This document shows, piece after piece, positions 35,741-48,657 of a stretch of DNA of 64,000 bases (positions are counted from its first letter, which is position 1; each line of letters begins with the position of its first letter). The stretch covers positions 2,294,001 to 2,358,000 of the forward strand of contig JAPEUQ010000002.1 in the NCBI GenBank assembly GCA_027946365.1. The letters are read 5' to 3'. The notes beneath the pieces were generated by a model that saw only the letters and a program-made list of their open reading frames with translations, was not told the origin of the DNA and did not search any database. Origin of the DNA: Kalmusia sp. IMI 367209 (Eukaryota; Ascomycota; Dothideomycetes; Pleosporales; Didymosphaeriaceae). A program made the position numbers and the translations under genes.

Positions 35741-38700
35741 TTATCTTATAGCATAGCTACTTCTAGTTTCTCTAAACGCGTAATATTTATATAATAAGAT
35801 TAACGTTATTATAATAATCTTTGGACCTTATTAAAAATAAAATTTTATATCTTCCTATTCTTTTTCTAATTAAACTATAATATTAGTTTACTATTAATAT
35901 CTTCTTTAGATACCTATTAGTTAAATTCTTCTATCTAGTCTTTCTATTTAACTAAGTACTATATCACTCCCTTTATTTTTCTTTTATCTAATAGCTGGTT
36001 AACTTTATATTATTCCTCTTACTCCTCACTATTATTAAGGTTAATAGAGTTAAGAGATTTAGGTTATCTTTAGCCTTTTCCAATATGGCTTTAGTACTAA
36101 GTGTAAAATATAGGTGAATCCTTAAACCTAGCGGTAAGTAGAGCCTATAAGCCTATTTATTTATAGATTCTATTATTAAAAACGGCCTAATATATCGCGG
36201 AGATAGTTTTTACTTAGATACTATAGCTTTAAGTTCTTAGTTAATAATAGAACTTACTTATTTATTTTAAACACTTATAGCTTATATTTTTATTATAGTA
36301 TCGTTTTTAGGCTTCTACTATAGTAGCCTACTATTCTTCTAGTTTCTAGTAGTTTTCTTCTAGACGACTCATCTATTTTATAATAAAGGGATATTAGGTT
36401 ATACTATTATTTTATAGTTAAGTCATGGTGAAACCTATAGTACGTAAAGAATAGAGAGTAGTACCCTATAATTATATTTTTAAATTATTATATACGAACT
36501 CTGTTAAGGATAGTAGATATAGCTAGTTCTTTTTAATCCTCTAATATATATATTTATAGATATTATTCTAGGGTTTAGTTCTATTATTCTATCTACTTAT
36601 TAATTTATAAATAGAAGGTAATACTTAATCATCACTTCATCTTTATTATAAAGTAGAACTCTAACTAAAATATTAATATAAATATAGATCCTTTATCTAA
36701 TACTACGCCTTTTAGAAATCTAAAAAATCTAATAATCTAGTCTATAAAGATATTACTTAGGCTAGCTACGTTTATATCTTTTATTATAGGAGATAGTATA
36801 TTATCTTAATATAGTAATTAACTACCATAAGGATTATATTATAGACGTAGCTATGGCGCCTACTTAGTAGTAGTCCTATGATAAAATCTATAATTAGCTC
36901 TTACTATAGTCCTATAGGTATAAGTAGTAAGTTAAGCTTCCTATAGGGTGCTGCTTTAGTACTTTATCCTTAAGTATACTATATAGAGTTAATATATCCT
37001 TTATTATAGTCTCTATATTTAGCTAGAAGTACTAATGGTCTATTAGTTCTAGGGTCTTTACTTACCTAAAGTAGTCTACTAGTAAGTTATTATAACTATT
37101 TTATAGGATTTCCGCCCTAAGCGCTAGCTTATTTAGCTTTATATCCCTATTTCCGTAGAGTAGTATATCTTTCTCTCTAGCTTCTACTATTCTAACTATC
37201 TACCTCTACCTACCTTTATAGTAATGGGGTAATAATATTAATATATTTCTACGCTATAAATATATTAGAAGCTTATAACTTTTAGATTAGTTCTAGGAGT
37301 AATTTACCTAGTAACTTATATACTTATTAAGTCTTTAGGGCCTCTTAAGCCTACTATCTAGTTATCTACCTTAATACTAATATAGTATTAACTTTTAATA
37401 ACTCTTAGACTAGCTTTTAGTTATTTCTAATTCCTCTTTAGGCATTACTATACTAGTTATCTCTCCTATCCTTATTAGGATTAGACTATAAAAAGTCTAT
37501 ACTAGTTATTTTAACTTTATCTTCTATTATCGGTTCTAGGGCCCTTAGAAATATAGACTAGTATTCTTTTAGTTTTAGTAGACTCTATAATATTAGGAGT
37601 ATATTTCTATCTAGAGGTACTATCTCTTTATCTATATCTATTAGTCGTCTCAACGATCTATCTATAAAGTTAGTCTTTCCTATTCTATACTTTATTTTAA
37701 AGTTATATGCTACTAAAAAAACTATCTATCTAATCTATCTATATGATAGGGCTTTTATTCCTATAAAGCCACGTAAGTTGTTATAGTCTATAAGGATTTC
37801 TAGGGTATATATTAGCCTTTTAATATAGTAACGCTAGTACTTTATTACCTCTATAATAGCTACTAGTTCTAAATTATATATATAGTAATTACCCTCTACC
37901 GGCGTTAGCTTTCTTAACTAGAATATAATAGGGTATTAATTCCTATTTTTACCTTTTATAAGAAGATTCCTACTAGTCTATAGATTAAGGCGTCTATTTT
38001 TAGGCGTAAGGGTAATATAGGATTATAATATTATAGAAGTAGTACTATTAAAAGATATTATATAGTTAACGCTTCGTCTTCTTAATATCTATAGTTTATC
38101 TAAAGGAGTTCTATTTCTTTTCTTCTTTTGAGCCTTTTAGTAGATCCGTAATAGGCTTTATAATAAAGGAGAACCCTTAATAAATCATTTATAAAAGTTT
38201 ATAAAGCCTATAAATATTTAAATATCCTTAATAGACTTAATCTTTAGTTAAATAACTATTATTTCTACTTAGCTTTAATCTATCTACACGCCATTAAGTC
38301 GTATGATAAACCTAGGAATTTAATCTAATTAGTCCTAAAGATATACTTCTTTAGGTTTATAAATAGGCTATATTATTATAGCCTCTTAAGGACTTTTTCT
38401 ACGTACTCTTAGTGATTTTCCCCTTTTTTAAAAGATAAGGATATCGTTTAGATAGACTACGTAAAATATATTAGTATACCTAGCTAGTATATAGTTAATA
38501 TAGCCTTAAAAAGTTACTGGGGCGTTAGTGAGGCTAAAAGATATTACTATATACTTAAAGTAATTATATTATATATAAAAATACTATCTTCTATTTATTA
38601 CCTTATTAGATTTATATTTAGTAATAGATATCCTTTAGGTCTAGCTTTATGAAGCGTACTAAGCTTAATAGCCTATCTAGTATTTTACTAATTAATAATA

Positions 38701-40785
38701 AGGCTAGCTAGTTCTTTCTAGTAACTTTATTTAAGCCTCTATAGTCTACGTAGAGTCTTAGTATACTATTCTTTTTAGGGATAAATAGTACTAGGGCCCC
38801 TATTAGGCTAGTATTTTTTTAAATCTAATCTCGCTTCTTTACTTTCGCTATATAGTCACGTAGGGTCTCTAGTTCTTTTGGGGATAAGTTATATAGTAGT
38901 CTAAAGATATAGAGGTGTTTTCTTCTAATTCTATTATATAATTAATATACTAGTATTCTAGTAGCGTTTTAGTAGTATTCTTATTTATAATATCTTTAAA
39001 ATCCTTGATACTTTAGATAGTATAGTTAAGTCTTTATTTTTCCTTCTATTTCTCTTATATTACTAACTACTATGGCGTATACCTCTATTTAGTCTTTTAT
39101 TAATTCTATAAACTTAGCGGTATTCTCTATTTAAAGTATTATCTTTTTAATTTTCTAGCGCTACCTTATCACGCTATAGTTAAGGAGAACGTTTCCCTCT
39201 ATTAAAGCTAGTATTTCTAGAGTTACTAGATTTACGTAGTTAGGTACTCTATAAATTATAATAATTATTTAGTATAGTACGTCCTAGCTATCCTTTACAC
39301 TCACGGTTACTTAGTAGGCATAGTAGCTTCTTACTAGTATAGAGTTTACTATCTTTAAGAAGGATAATACTATATTTATAATTTTTATTAAATATAACTC
39401 TACTATTAGTTTTTTATTAATGGTATTCACTATTACTTTAGAGTTAAGTAAGAGGTATATTATCTACTTCTTATCTTTACTATCTTAAATTATTCCTTCT
39501 ATTTAAAAACGCCCTTACTTATATATATCTATAAGGGTAGACGTCTCTTCTAGGCTTACCTTTTTTATATTAATAATATTAACGCCTATAGTAGGAGCTT
39601 TAGATTAGCTTAACTTACTATGTTTCGCCTAGTAGTTCCTTTTCTAGTATTCTATTTTTCTATAGTATTTATATTAATCCCTTAAAAGTATTAAGTCTAT
39701 TATTCTATCTCGCTACGTTATTGGGATAGTAATGTTTCGATAGGGTTATATTAATATATCTTTTTATAGTATTATAAGCTTTACGCTAGTATTATAACTT
39801 AGTATTTATTATAGTGTTACTATTATGGCGCTAGATCCTTATAAGTTATCTTCTAGAGTAATTATATACTCTACTAGCTTCTTTCGCGTTTTTAGAAAAT
39901 TATTATAGTTAGCTATTATTATTTATAGTTCTTATCGTAGCTTACTATATAGATATATAATAAGGTACTTCTATTTATAAGTAGGGCTAATCTAGTTCTC
40001 TAGCGTAGCTAGATGAGCTATAAATTTATTTACTAATTAGTCCTTTCTCTACGTGGCCTATTAGTATTATATAGTTATTTATAGTTTATAATTAATAGGG
40101 CTCTTTATCTAATTAAGTAAGAAGCTTATTATCTATTACTAATCTAGTATTTTAGCGTCACTTTTAAGTTTACGCTATAGTTATAGCTAATATAGTATTA
40201 GCTCTAAGAATTATAGTATAAACGTGATCTATTAATCTTTAATTATAAATATCTAAGGATCTAGCCTAAACATTGATCTATACTTAGGTCTTAAAGTTAT
40301 AGTATTTCCTAATATTCTACCCCTTAAAGATAGGGATTAGTTTAATCTTTAGACTTTAATAGGGTAGCTCTATTATATCGTTATATAGCCGCCATTATTA
40401 TAATAGATACTTATATTTATTACTATTTATTATCTTTAGTATAGGGGCTATAGATACGCTTTATACGCTGCCCTCTAGCGTAAAGTTAGAGTACTAGCCT
40501 ATACTTTCTATCTATAATTTTAGCTTTTAAAACGTAAATCTCTTTTTAGCTTTACTAGCTTATTTTAACGCCACTTAAGCCTTATTAGTTATTCTTATAG
40601 GGAATAGACTCTTCTATTAGCTTTATCTCTAGCTTATTTTTATTTATTTATATATAGTCTTTAGTAGGTTCTTTATAATACTCTATTAATATATCTACGT
40701 TTCTCCGGCGTTTCTGTTACGAGGATACTAAGCCGCTATTCTATAAGATAGAGAGATTTTAAAATTATTAGGATTAATATAGTAG

Positions 40786-40956
40786 TGGGTATTTCTTAAG
40801 TAATAATAAGATTAAAATCTATCTTCTACCCTCTATCTTCCCCGCGTTTTAAGGGGTGTTATGCTAGCGTGTTCGAAGCGTCGCATACGCGGTGCTCTTG
40901 GTAAGAAACCATTACGTAATTATATTATTACGGGATTACGCACTTTACTCCTTACA
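40786..40956 (-). repeat. Right (5') LTR of Gypsy-R
   Basis: Partner of 34094-34267, less mutated than it. It starts TGGGTATTTC and ends ACTCCTTACA on the plus strand, giving TG..CA ends. Confidence 0.75.
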
Positions 40957-41356
40957 ACTTTCTAGTGGACCGGCGCTATAATAATAGAAGTATAATTTTA
41001 AAAAGATATTATAGAAAAGTAGAATAGTTACTAGTTTAAGATTATTAGGTGTTAACGTTAGTAATGGTGTAGGGGCGTAGAATATAGAGATTATAGAGAG
41101 TATATATCTCTAAGGCTAAAGGGTATTTAGTACTAGTTTATATAGTTCTTTATTTTAGGCTTATAGCGTATTAATCTAGGCGCGATCTTCTTCTTATTAG
41201 ATATAATTTTTTCTCCCTTATAGTATTAAAGACTTAAAGCTAGATAAGTAGCTTACTAAGTTAATATTTTATTTAAGATATTCTAGATTCTCTTTTTACT
41301 TTAACCCTTAACCCTTTTTTAAAGTTCCTTTTCTAAAAGGACTAAAATTTAATATT

Positions 41357-41483
41357 ATAGACTAGCCCTAGAAGTATTATATTATAGATACTAATTAAAA
41401 GGTATGAATTCTAGCTAAGGTAGAAAAGGGGAAAAGGAGAGGTTTTCCACTTAAGTAGATGTTCTCTCCTTACTAACTTATTC
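41357..41483. repeat. Putative Gypsy-Z terminal repeat, high-coordinate copy
   Basis: Direct repeat of 5316-5442. It lies at the 5' end of Gypsy-Z copy B and is followed by unrelated sequence (CTTATTCAAGG), which marks the outer border of Gypsy-Z. Confidence 0.5.
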
Positions 41484-42923
41484 AAGGTTATGTAGCCTCT
41501 AGCTCCATTATATATAGTAATTATAGTAGAATTTAATCTAAAATTCTTTAGTATAATATAGTAGACGTATTTCTAAATATCTATATTATAGTAGAAAATC
41601 TAGTACTCTATAAGCTTCTAGATAGTTTTAAAAGCTAGAAAATATATAAAACTTAATAGAATTTTATATAACTTAAAAGATTCGCTACTCCTTTAGTATA
41701 AGGAGTTCTCAGGTATACTTAAAGCTAAAAGACTTAGTATATTAAAAAAGAACTATATTTATTCTTTAATAAGGAATAAAGGATTTTAGTAATTTTCTAT
41801 ATAGATAATATTTATCACGTTACTAAATATAGTAGTGTAGCTTTAACTATAGGAAATTAATAGTAGATTATAGGATAGATGAATTACTAACGGACGGAGC
41901 AAGTTAGCTTTTCTAATATATAGCCCCATTATCATATAATAGGTCTAGATAGCACCCAATAACGCTAGATAGCGCTTACTAAGTACTATAGACCTTGATA
42001 TATAATAATATTCTTCTTTTTTTAAGAAAGATATAAGTTTAGAAGCTTAAGTAATATAAAATTAAATTAAAAAAATATAAGATAGAGTAATAAGAATCTA
42101 TTAAGTAGTTTTTAGAGGTATACGTTATAAGAGATTAAGAATATAGAATAATTACCCTAATATATAATATCTATATTAATAAAATTATAAAATAGTTTAA
42201 GTTAAATACTAGTAAAAGTTTTCTAGCTATATCCTTATTATTAGAAGAGTTTAGAAAATATTTTAGAGAAGTAATAAAGAGAGATATTAAGAACTATTAA
42301 AAATATATTAGATTAGTACTTTATATAATAATTATAATATAACTAGACGTTACTTTTATAGTATTAAAACTCTTACACTTTCTTATAAATTTAGGCCTAG
42401 AATACCTTATAGTAGTAGATTATATAATTACTTTTCTATATAGAATATACTAGAAATCTATTTAATATAAAGGGTATAATAACTCTAATCTATTAATTTA
42501 TAGAAATATCTTATTTATAGATAATCTAGAGACTAGATAATCTTTTATAAATATATTATTATACTATTTAGAGGACTAATCTTATAGAAAGTAGCTTACT
42601 AAAGTATAATAATAATATTTATAATAAAAGTAAAGCTTCTAGCTTTAGAGTATATAAATAAGGAAGTAATAACTCTAAAGCGCCTCTTTTATAAATTTAC
42701 CCTAGACTTAAAAGATATATAGAATTTTCTATAATAATAAATAGATAATTAGGCTTATTATAGAAAAAATAAATATATAACTATACGTCTATACTATATT
42801 AATATTTAGAATATATGGCTATAATAAGAGTATATAAAGGAATCTTTAAAGTTTTCTATCTACCTATAAATAATATACTAGTAGATAGGCTTATTAAACT
42901 ATTAATAAAATAGTAGTTTATAT
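41484..42923. other. AT-rich unclassified stretch, probably an old transposon
   Basis: About 1.4 kb with no usable reading frame. A 75-bp part (41810-41885) is present inverted at 49340-49415, on the other side of hAT-3, so this is a repeated family. No LTRs, terminal repeats or protein motifs could be named. Confidence 0.4.
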
Positions 42924-43140
42924 TAGTGTTATAAATTTTTAGTAATTAGTATTACTTAGTATTACTTAGTATTACTAAATAGTATTAGTAAGTAATTACT
43001 TAGTTACTAATATATTTAGTAATTCATAGTTACTAATTACTAATTACTAATTACTAACGAGAAAATTTAGTAATACTATAATTACTTAGTTACTAATTAG
43101 TAACTAAGATTAAAAATAGTAGAAATATATAAGAGAAATA

Positions 43141-43346
43141 TAGATATACGTTTATAATATATTATATTATACTATAGTTATAAGATAAATATAGATATAG
43201 CGTTTATAATATATTATATTATACTATAGTTATAAGATAAATATAGATATAGCGTTTATAATATATTATATTATACTATAGTTATAAGATAAATATAGAT
43301 ATAGCGTTTATAATATATTATATTATACTATAGTTATAAGATAAAT
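43141..43346. repeat. Four-copy 52-bp tandem repeat
   Basis: Units begin at 43141, 43192, 43244 and 43296 (51, 52 and 52 bp apart) and are almost identical. They contain TAGATATAGCGTTTATAATA and TATACTATAGTTATAAGATA. The array lies in the left arm of hAT-3. One further unit-like stretch lies inverted near 49075-49130 in the right arm. Confidence 0.85.
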
Positions 43347-43488
43347 AGTTATTTAGACTATTTAAGCTATTAAAGTCGTGTTTTTAATTTTAAGATTATA
43401 AAATTAGTAGTAACTACTATAAATACTATTATAATTTAACGTAGAACTATACTTTACTATAATTATATATAAATTATATATAAAACTA

Positions 43489-45330
43489 ACGTGTTTCATA
43501 AGTAAGTCGTCAACCCAAGTGAGTCGTTAACGCTAAACTAGTATACTACCTACGCGTAATAATCGCGTAATGTCTTAACTATAATAAACCTAAAAGACTT
43601 ATACTAAAGTTAATATATAGTTTACTATTTTTAATATTAAAGCGCAACGCGTTCGAAGTAAAAATTAAGCTATAAATATATATAATATATCTTAAAGAAC
43701 TCTTATTAACTAATACGCTGGGAAGCGCATATAACGCGACTATAAAGTGAACTTAAAGCGCCTAATAAAACTAGAAGAGGAGGCTATAGTCTAAAGGGTA
43801 ATTAAGCTATCTAAATAAGATCTTACGCCTCTAAGGTCCTACGTATAAGAAATAGTAGATAGACTCCTTAGATTATAAGGTAGTAACCCTATTAGTAAAA
43901 CTAGATTAATAACTTTATTAAGTAGACTTCTAAGCTCTAGAAGTACTAGAGTTATCTATATAACTATTAGTAAGCTATCTATGAAGATTTTATAACTATC
44001 TAGTACTAGTTTAACTTAATATAGAAGACGAAATAGAAATAGGAGATTATAAATAATAATATCTATAATTTTAATAAGACTAGGTTTATAATAGGTAAGA
44101 TTTTATTATAGATAGTTATTACTAGTTTAGAAGTAGCTAGAAGAAAGAAGATAATTTAGTTTAGGTAACTATAAGTAGATTACTATCATCTAAGGCGTTA
44201 AAGTTATAGATTATCTACTTCTACCCTTTATTATCTTTACGGGCAGCGTGCTTATTAACGTATAATTTAAAGACCTACCACGTAATTAGGTTCTTAAAGT
44301 AAGCCCTAATAATTAGATAAATAACTAGCTTACTTTTACCTAGTTAGAGTACTTTAATAAGTATATAAAGGTAAACGCTATAGGTATATACTAACTACTT
44401 ATAATTAATGGGTATAAGAGCTATAGCTACTTAAATTCTAGGATCTTTATAAAAAGAAGAATATTATCCTTTACTATATACCTCTATATTTATTATATCT
44501 ACTATAGCCTCTTGATATTAGTTACTTTATACTATTAAAGCGTAGGTATGGCGATTAGATCTTAGCCTTAGTATATAACTATATATATTTTATTAGTAAG
44601 GAAACCTTCCTCTAAGTATTTAAACTAACTTTTAAATAATCTTTAATAGTAGAGAATATTAAAGTAGACTTTAGAGGTGCTAGACTAGTTCTATATAACC
44701 TAGAAGCTATTCTATTAAAGCTTAATATAAGGTTATAGACTCTAGCACTATTATTACTAATATAGGGCGTATAGAGGCGTAGATACCATGTAATATATAT
44801 AAAATTAAAGTATAATTTATACTTATTTAATAAAGGATCTAAAACTATTCTAGGTCCTTTATAAATTTATTAGATAAAAAGATTAGATAGTTAAGTAAAG
44901 ACGCGTAGTAGATTATACATAATATAATATTATTATAGGAGGGGTAGACGCATATATAAAGTATAATTAATAAGCTTATAAAGTATTAATTAAGAAAACG
45001 TAAATATATTTAGATAGAGGAGACCCTAATAGTTTATAAAGTATAGGACTTAATTACTAAAAGGATAGGTGGGGAGCGTGATACTGGCGAAGGGCCTACG
45101 CGTAAGATATATAGTATAAGATACTATAGGCGTTATAGTAAGAAAGGATATAACTCCCATACCTATAAGGTAGAAATAAATAATGCTGAGGATAGCGACG
45201 AGTCTAAAGAATAGATTAGTTTACTAGATTTTTAATATATATATTATACGTTACGATATTATTATGTAGATAATGTACTAGTTTAGTATTAGTGACTCGC
45301 TTGGGTTAACGACTCGCTTATGAAACACGT
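43489..45330 (+). mobile_element. Fot1/pogo-type (Tc1-mariner) element, 1.84 kb, RIP-degraded
   Basis: The ends are ACGTGTTTCATAAGTAAGTC and its inverted form GACTCGCTTATGAAACACGT, flanked by TA on both sides (43487-43488 and 45331-45332). In the middle (about 44300-44600) the plus strand reads as a degraded DDE_1 transposase. A WLEHFNKYTK-like stretch is followed by LLIINGYKSYSY, equivalent to the LLxxDGHxSH motif holding the second catalytic Asp. Size, TA duplication and motif order fit Fot1-like elements. The MITE at 20549-21447 and the relic at 1842-3047 belong to the same family. Confidence 0.8.
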
Positions 45331-46399
45331 TATACTAATAACTTATTAATAAATAAAAATAATTTGAATAATTATATAAAATGATAATATTCTACTATAG
45401 AAGATAAATATCTTAGCTATCTATAGATAGATAGTAATACTAAAGATTTAAAATTACTAGTTATAAAGTTTAATTTAAATATTATAATTAAAATAACTAT
45501 TATAATGAGATAAATAGTTTAAACTCATCTTAGAATAGTAGAAATTATTTAAAATAGTTAGTTAAATATCTAGAAAATAATTTATTAAAAACGCTATTTT
45601 CTATTACTAGCTATGAACGTATAAAAGTCTATTTAGTAGTTCTAATAGAAAATACTAGTTATAGTAATAATTTATAATATTATAACTATAATAATTAATA
45701 AAAGCTATAGAGTTCTATATAACTATAATAATTTAATTAAAATTACTAAAATAACTTAATTGAATAATAAGAAAATAATTTATTTAAAAAAATATCAATC
45801 TTAACAACGAGTCATAAGCGTAGTCAATAACTATAAAAACGAAAAACACTAGCTATAAAATCTAATATAAATAGTATAACTGAGTTATTTTATATTACTA
45901 TCGTAGGACTTTAGCGCGGCCCTAATATTGCTGAAATTTTCTAGATTATATAATCTAAAGGGTAGAAAATAATTTTTAAAACTAAAAAATTTAACTACCT
46001 CTATAAGTAGCTTAGTAGTTGACTTTTTAAAAATAGAATAACTAGACTATTTTAAGTTATAAAAGATTATAGAATCTAAATACTTTATATTTATATATAA
46101 TAAAAATAGAATATAGAATTTTATATATAAAGAAACCCATATAAGATTAGATAAAAAAATAGTTTTCTATATAATTACTACTTATACTTTATCTTTTTTA
46201 CTATTTTATCTTTTCTCTATTTTCTAATTATACTTTCTAATTATATAAACTATAATTAGTACTATTAGTACTATTATAACTAGTAATACTAGTAGTTAAT
46301 TTATCTTCTAATTCATCTTCTTCTAAATCTATTATAGTATTATTACTAGTAGTAGCTACTTATTTTCCTTTATTTCTTCTAGATCTTTTATTTTTTTAA

Positions 46400-46788
46400 A
46401 TAATAGTTTATTATTATTAATTTCTTCTTCTTTATCTTCTACTATATTTCTATCTTTTAATATAATAAGTTTTTTTAATAGTACTAGATAATAGTCTATT
46501 TCTTTTTTTAGTAACTATATCACCTACTTTAGAAAAAGTAGATTCACTAGCATTAGAAGTAGATAAAATAGCTAAATAGTCTTTAGCTATTCTATATATA
46601 ATAGGAAATCTAGTTTTATTAGAATTATAATAGTCTTTTATATTAATATCTTTAGGAACTCTAGTTTTAGTTAAATAAAGCTCTAGCTTATTTTTTATTA
46701 TTAAATTATTAATATTATTACTAGTAATATATAATTCATCATCACTACTATTATTATTTAAATCTAAATTTAAATCTAAATTTATAGA

Positions 46789-46824
<36 letters not shown>

Positions 46825-47240
46825 AATACTAGAATTATAAAATTCTTTATATTTATTATAGATTTCTATAAAATAATCTTTTATATCGTTAATAATTATA
46901 GGACTATAGTCTAATTTATTAATGTTAAGGAAATGAGGCTCTATTAAGTACTATAGACTAAGCGTCATTTTTTAGATCATAAAACCTGTAACCCCTAAGT
47001 TTAAAGCGTTATATAGAGCTTAAAATATTTTATTCTAAGCTCTTATATATATACTAGCTAGATAGGTAATCTTTTTTATATAGTAATCTAATTAATTCGC
47101 TTACTAAATTATAGTAATTTCTAGCTTACTTATTCCTCCACAATTAAATATATCTAATTTAAATTAAGGATTAAGAATAGTAATAAGATATAAATCTTTT
47201 AATTTTTCTATATTAACTACACTTATAACTAGCTATTAAA
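46400..47240 (-). pseudogene. C-terminal half of hAT transposase in hAT-3, split by a solo LTR
   Basis: On the minus strand, DKLKDLYLITILNP (47190-47235) is followed, after the solo LTR, by DIKDYFIEIYNKYK (about 46850-46890) and a poly-Asn tract from a (TTA)n microsatellite (46788-46822). Then come SSDDELYITSNNIN and the dimerisation region STSNASESTFSKVGDIVTKK (about 46500-46570). The frame is open across the junction region where the hAT-1 copy has compensating indels. The N-terminal half, including the BED finger, is missing. Confidence 0.75.
46923..47142. repeat. Solo LTR, 220 bp, with 5-bp target duplication ATTAA
   Basis: It starts TGTTAAGGAAATGAGG and ends ATTCCTCCACA (TG..CA), flanked by ATTAA at 46918-46922 and 47143-47147. 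It interrupts the hAT-3 transposase. The intact sequence in hAT-1 (about 14325-14340) has no insertion. A block TATATAGTAATCTAATTAAT..TTCGCTTACTAAA resembles the Copia LTRs at 3048 and 4663, so it is probably a relative of that family left after LTR-LTR recombination. Confidence 0.85.
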
Positions 47241-47426
47241 ATTAGTTTTTTTAAAAAATTAATTTTGATAGCTAAATTAAGTATTTTAAGTAATTTTAAT
47301 TAAATTATTATATTTATATAAAATTCTCCTACTTTTATTAATTACTATAATTATAATATTTTAAATTAATACTATAATTAGTATTTTCTATTAGAACTAC
47401 TAACTATACTTCTTATATATTTATAC

Positions 47427-48657
47427 GGCCGCACTAGTTCCCTTGAAATAGTATTAATTACCTTTTTTAAAATCTTTTAAATCCTTTTATATTTAATATT
47501 AGTATAGACTTTATTAATAATCGCTCTAACCCAGCGACTAAATCTAGTCTATATAGCTATCTACTATATAATAGCTTAAGCTTTTTTACTTATACACCGT
47601 AAATAAAATAACATACTATAAGCTCTATATCTAAAAAAAAAAAAAAGTTTACTTATTTTATATATAGTAATCTAGATTTCTATCGCCTTATTACTATCCT
47701 TTATACTACGTGCTTAGGTCAACCTCACTACGCTATGAAAGATCTTACGTATCTAGGTAACACTCTCGTTACCTATTAACTTAAAGATAAACTCTTAGTT
47801 ATTACTATCTAATACTAGGATACTAGTATCTATCTAGTTTATAACCTTTTAGAGCTCCTCTTTCTATAATACTATTATCTATCTACTATTATTTCTCTTT
47901 TAAGGCTTACTATCGTTACCTAGTTTAATTTATAAACCTACAGCGCTTTACTAATACTTAAGTATATATACTACTAGTAACTTCCTTCGACTATCCTACG
48001 TACTCTTAAGACCTTCTTATTATAGTTATCTTTAGTAATCTTAGACTAGACTTACTATCTATAATATATAATATCTATAAGGGCTTTAGCGTATACCTTA
48101 TCATTTATAGGATAGATAATAGGATTATAGATAATAGATTTAAATGGTTTAGTAAGGTCGATTCTAATATAAAAATTATTTATAGATATAATAAAATCTA
48201 GATAATATATTAGTAATAGTCATTTATATAAGATCGCGTAGCGTATCTAGCCTAGAGAAAAAGAGAATATATTAGTAAGGCGGATATTAACGTTATAGTT
48301 AGTAAAGCGGAGAGATAATAATTACTATTTATAATAATCTTAATAAATAGTAACTCATTATAACTACCACTATAATAAGAAGTCATTATTAAAAGATAGT
48401 ACGCGTACTATATCCTTTCTTTAATAAATTGAACGATTTTTAATTAGAGTATACGCTAAGCCTCGCTTTATAATCTAGCGTGATGATCTTATAATCTAAT
48501 CTAATAATCTAATAAGTCTAGTAGAAATATAATATCTTTACTATTAATATCTTTTAAAACGCCTTTTAAGTTAGAAAAGTAGAAGGAACCACTACTATCT
48601 TTTTAGTTTACTATCCTTTATACTACGTATAATCTTTTGATGATTAAAATATATATA
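47427..48657 (+). repeat. Unclassified interspersed repeat U, copy 2
   Basis: Reverse complement of 1-1224. It starts GGCCGCACTAGTTCCC. Both sides carry ATATATTTATAC (ending at 47426 and 48669), a possible target duplication of up to 12 bp. The other hAT-3 arm (about 45590-45640) gives the uninterrupted sequence. No terminal inverted repeat or LTR is present. An internal repeat TTACTATCCTTTATACTACG occurs near 47691 and 48609. Coding content is too decayed to name. Confidence 0.55.

Larger units (their letters stand above)
34094..40956 (-). mobile_element. Gypsy-R, LTR retrotransposon inserted in Gypsy-Z
   Basis: Two direct repeats of about 172 bp (34094-34267 and 40786-40956) flank 6.5 kb of interior. 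The minus strand carries a degraded Ty3/Gypsy pol. The reverse transcriptase motif (VVYLNDILIF, Asp to Asn by RIP) is near 38440-38480, with a LTNAPVTF-like stretch just before it. The integrase zinc-finger/core region lies near 36900-37100. The low-coordinate end holds an extra plus-strand frame. No clear target duplication was found, so the LTR limits may be off by some bases. Confidence 0.7.
18228..41483 (-). mobile_element. Gypsy-Z copy B, Ty3/Gypsy retrotransposon split by three insertions
   Basis: Segments 18228-19229, 22254-23255, 29244-34093 and 40957-41483 together make about 7.4 kb, a normal Gypsy length. On the minus strand the pol relic runs from the reverse transcriptase (YLDDIL-type motif near 31960-31990) through the integrase (VTDRLSK-like core near 30545-30580) to the 3' end near 18228. 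Colinearity with copy A (5443-10170) holds across the first two insertions. Many stops are C-to-T or G-to-A products. The interrupting elements are a hAT (19230-22245), T1 (23256-29235) and Gypsy-R (34094-40956). Confidence 0.7.
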
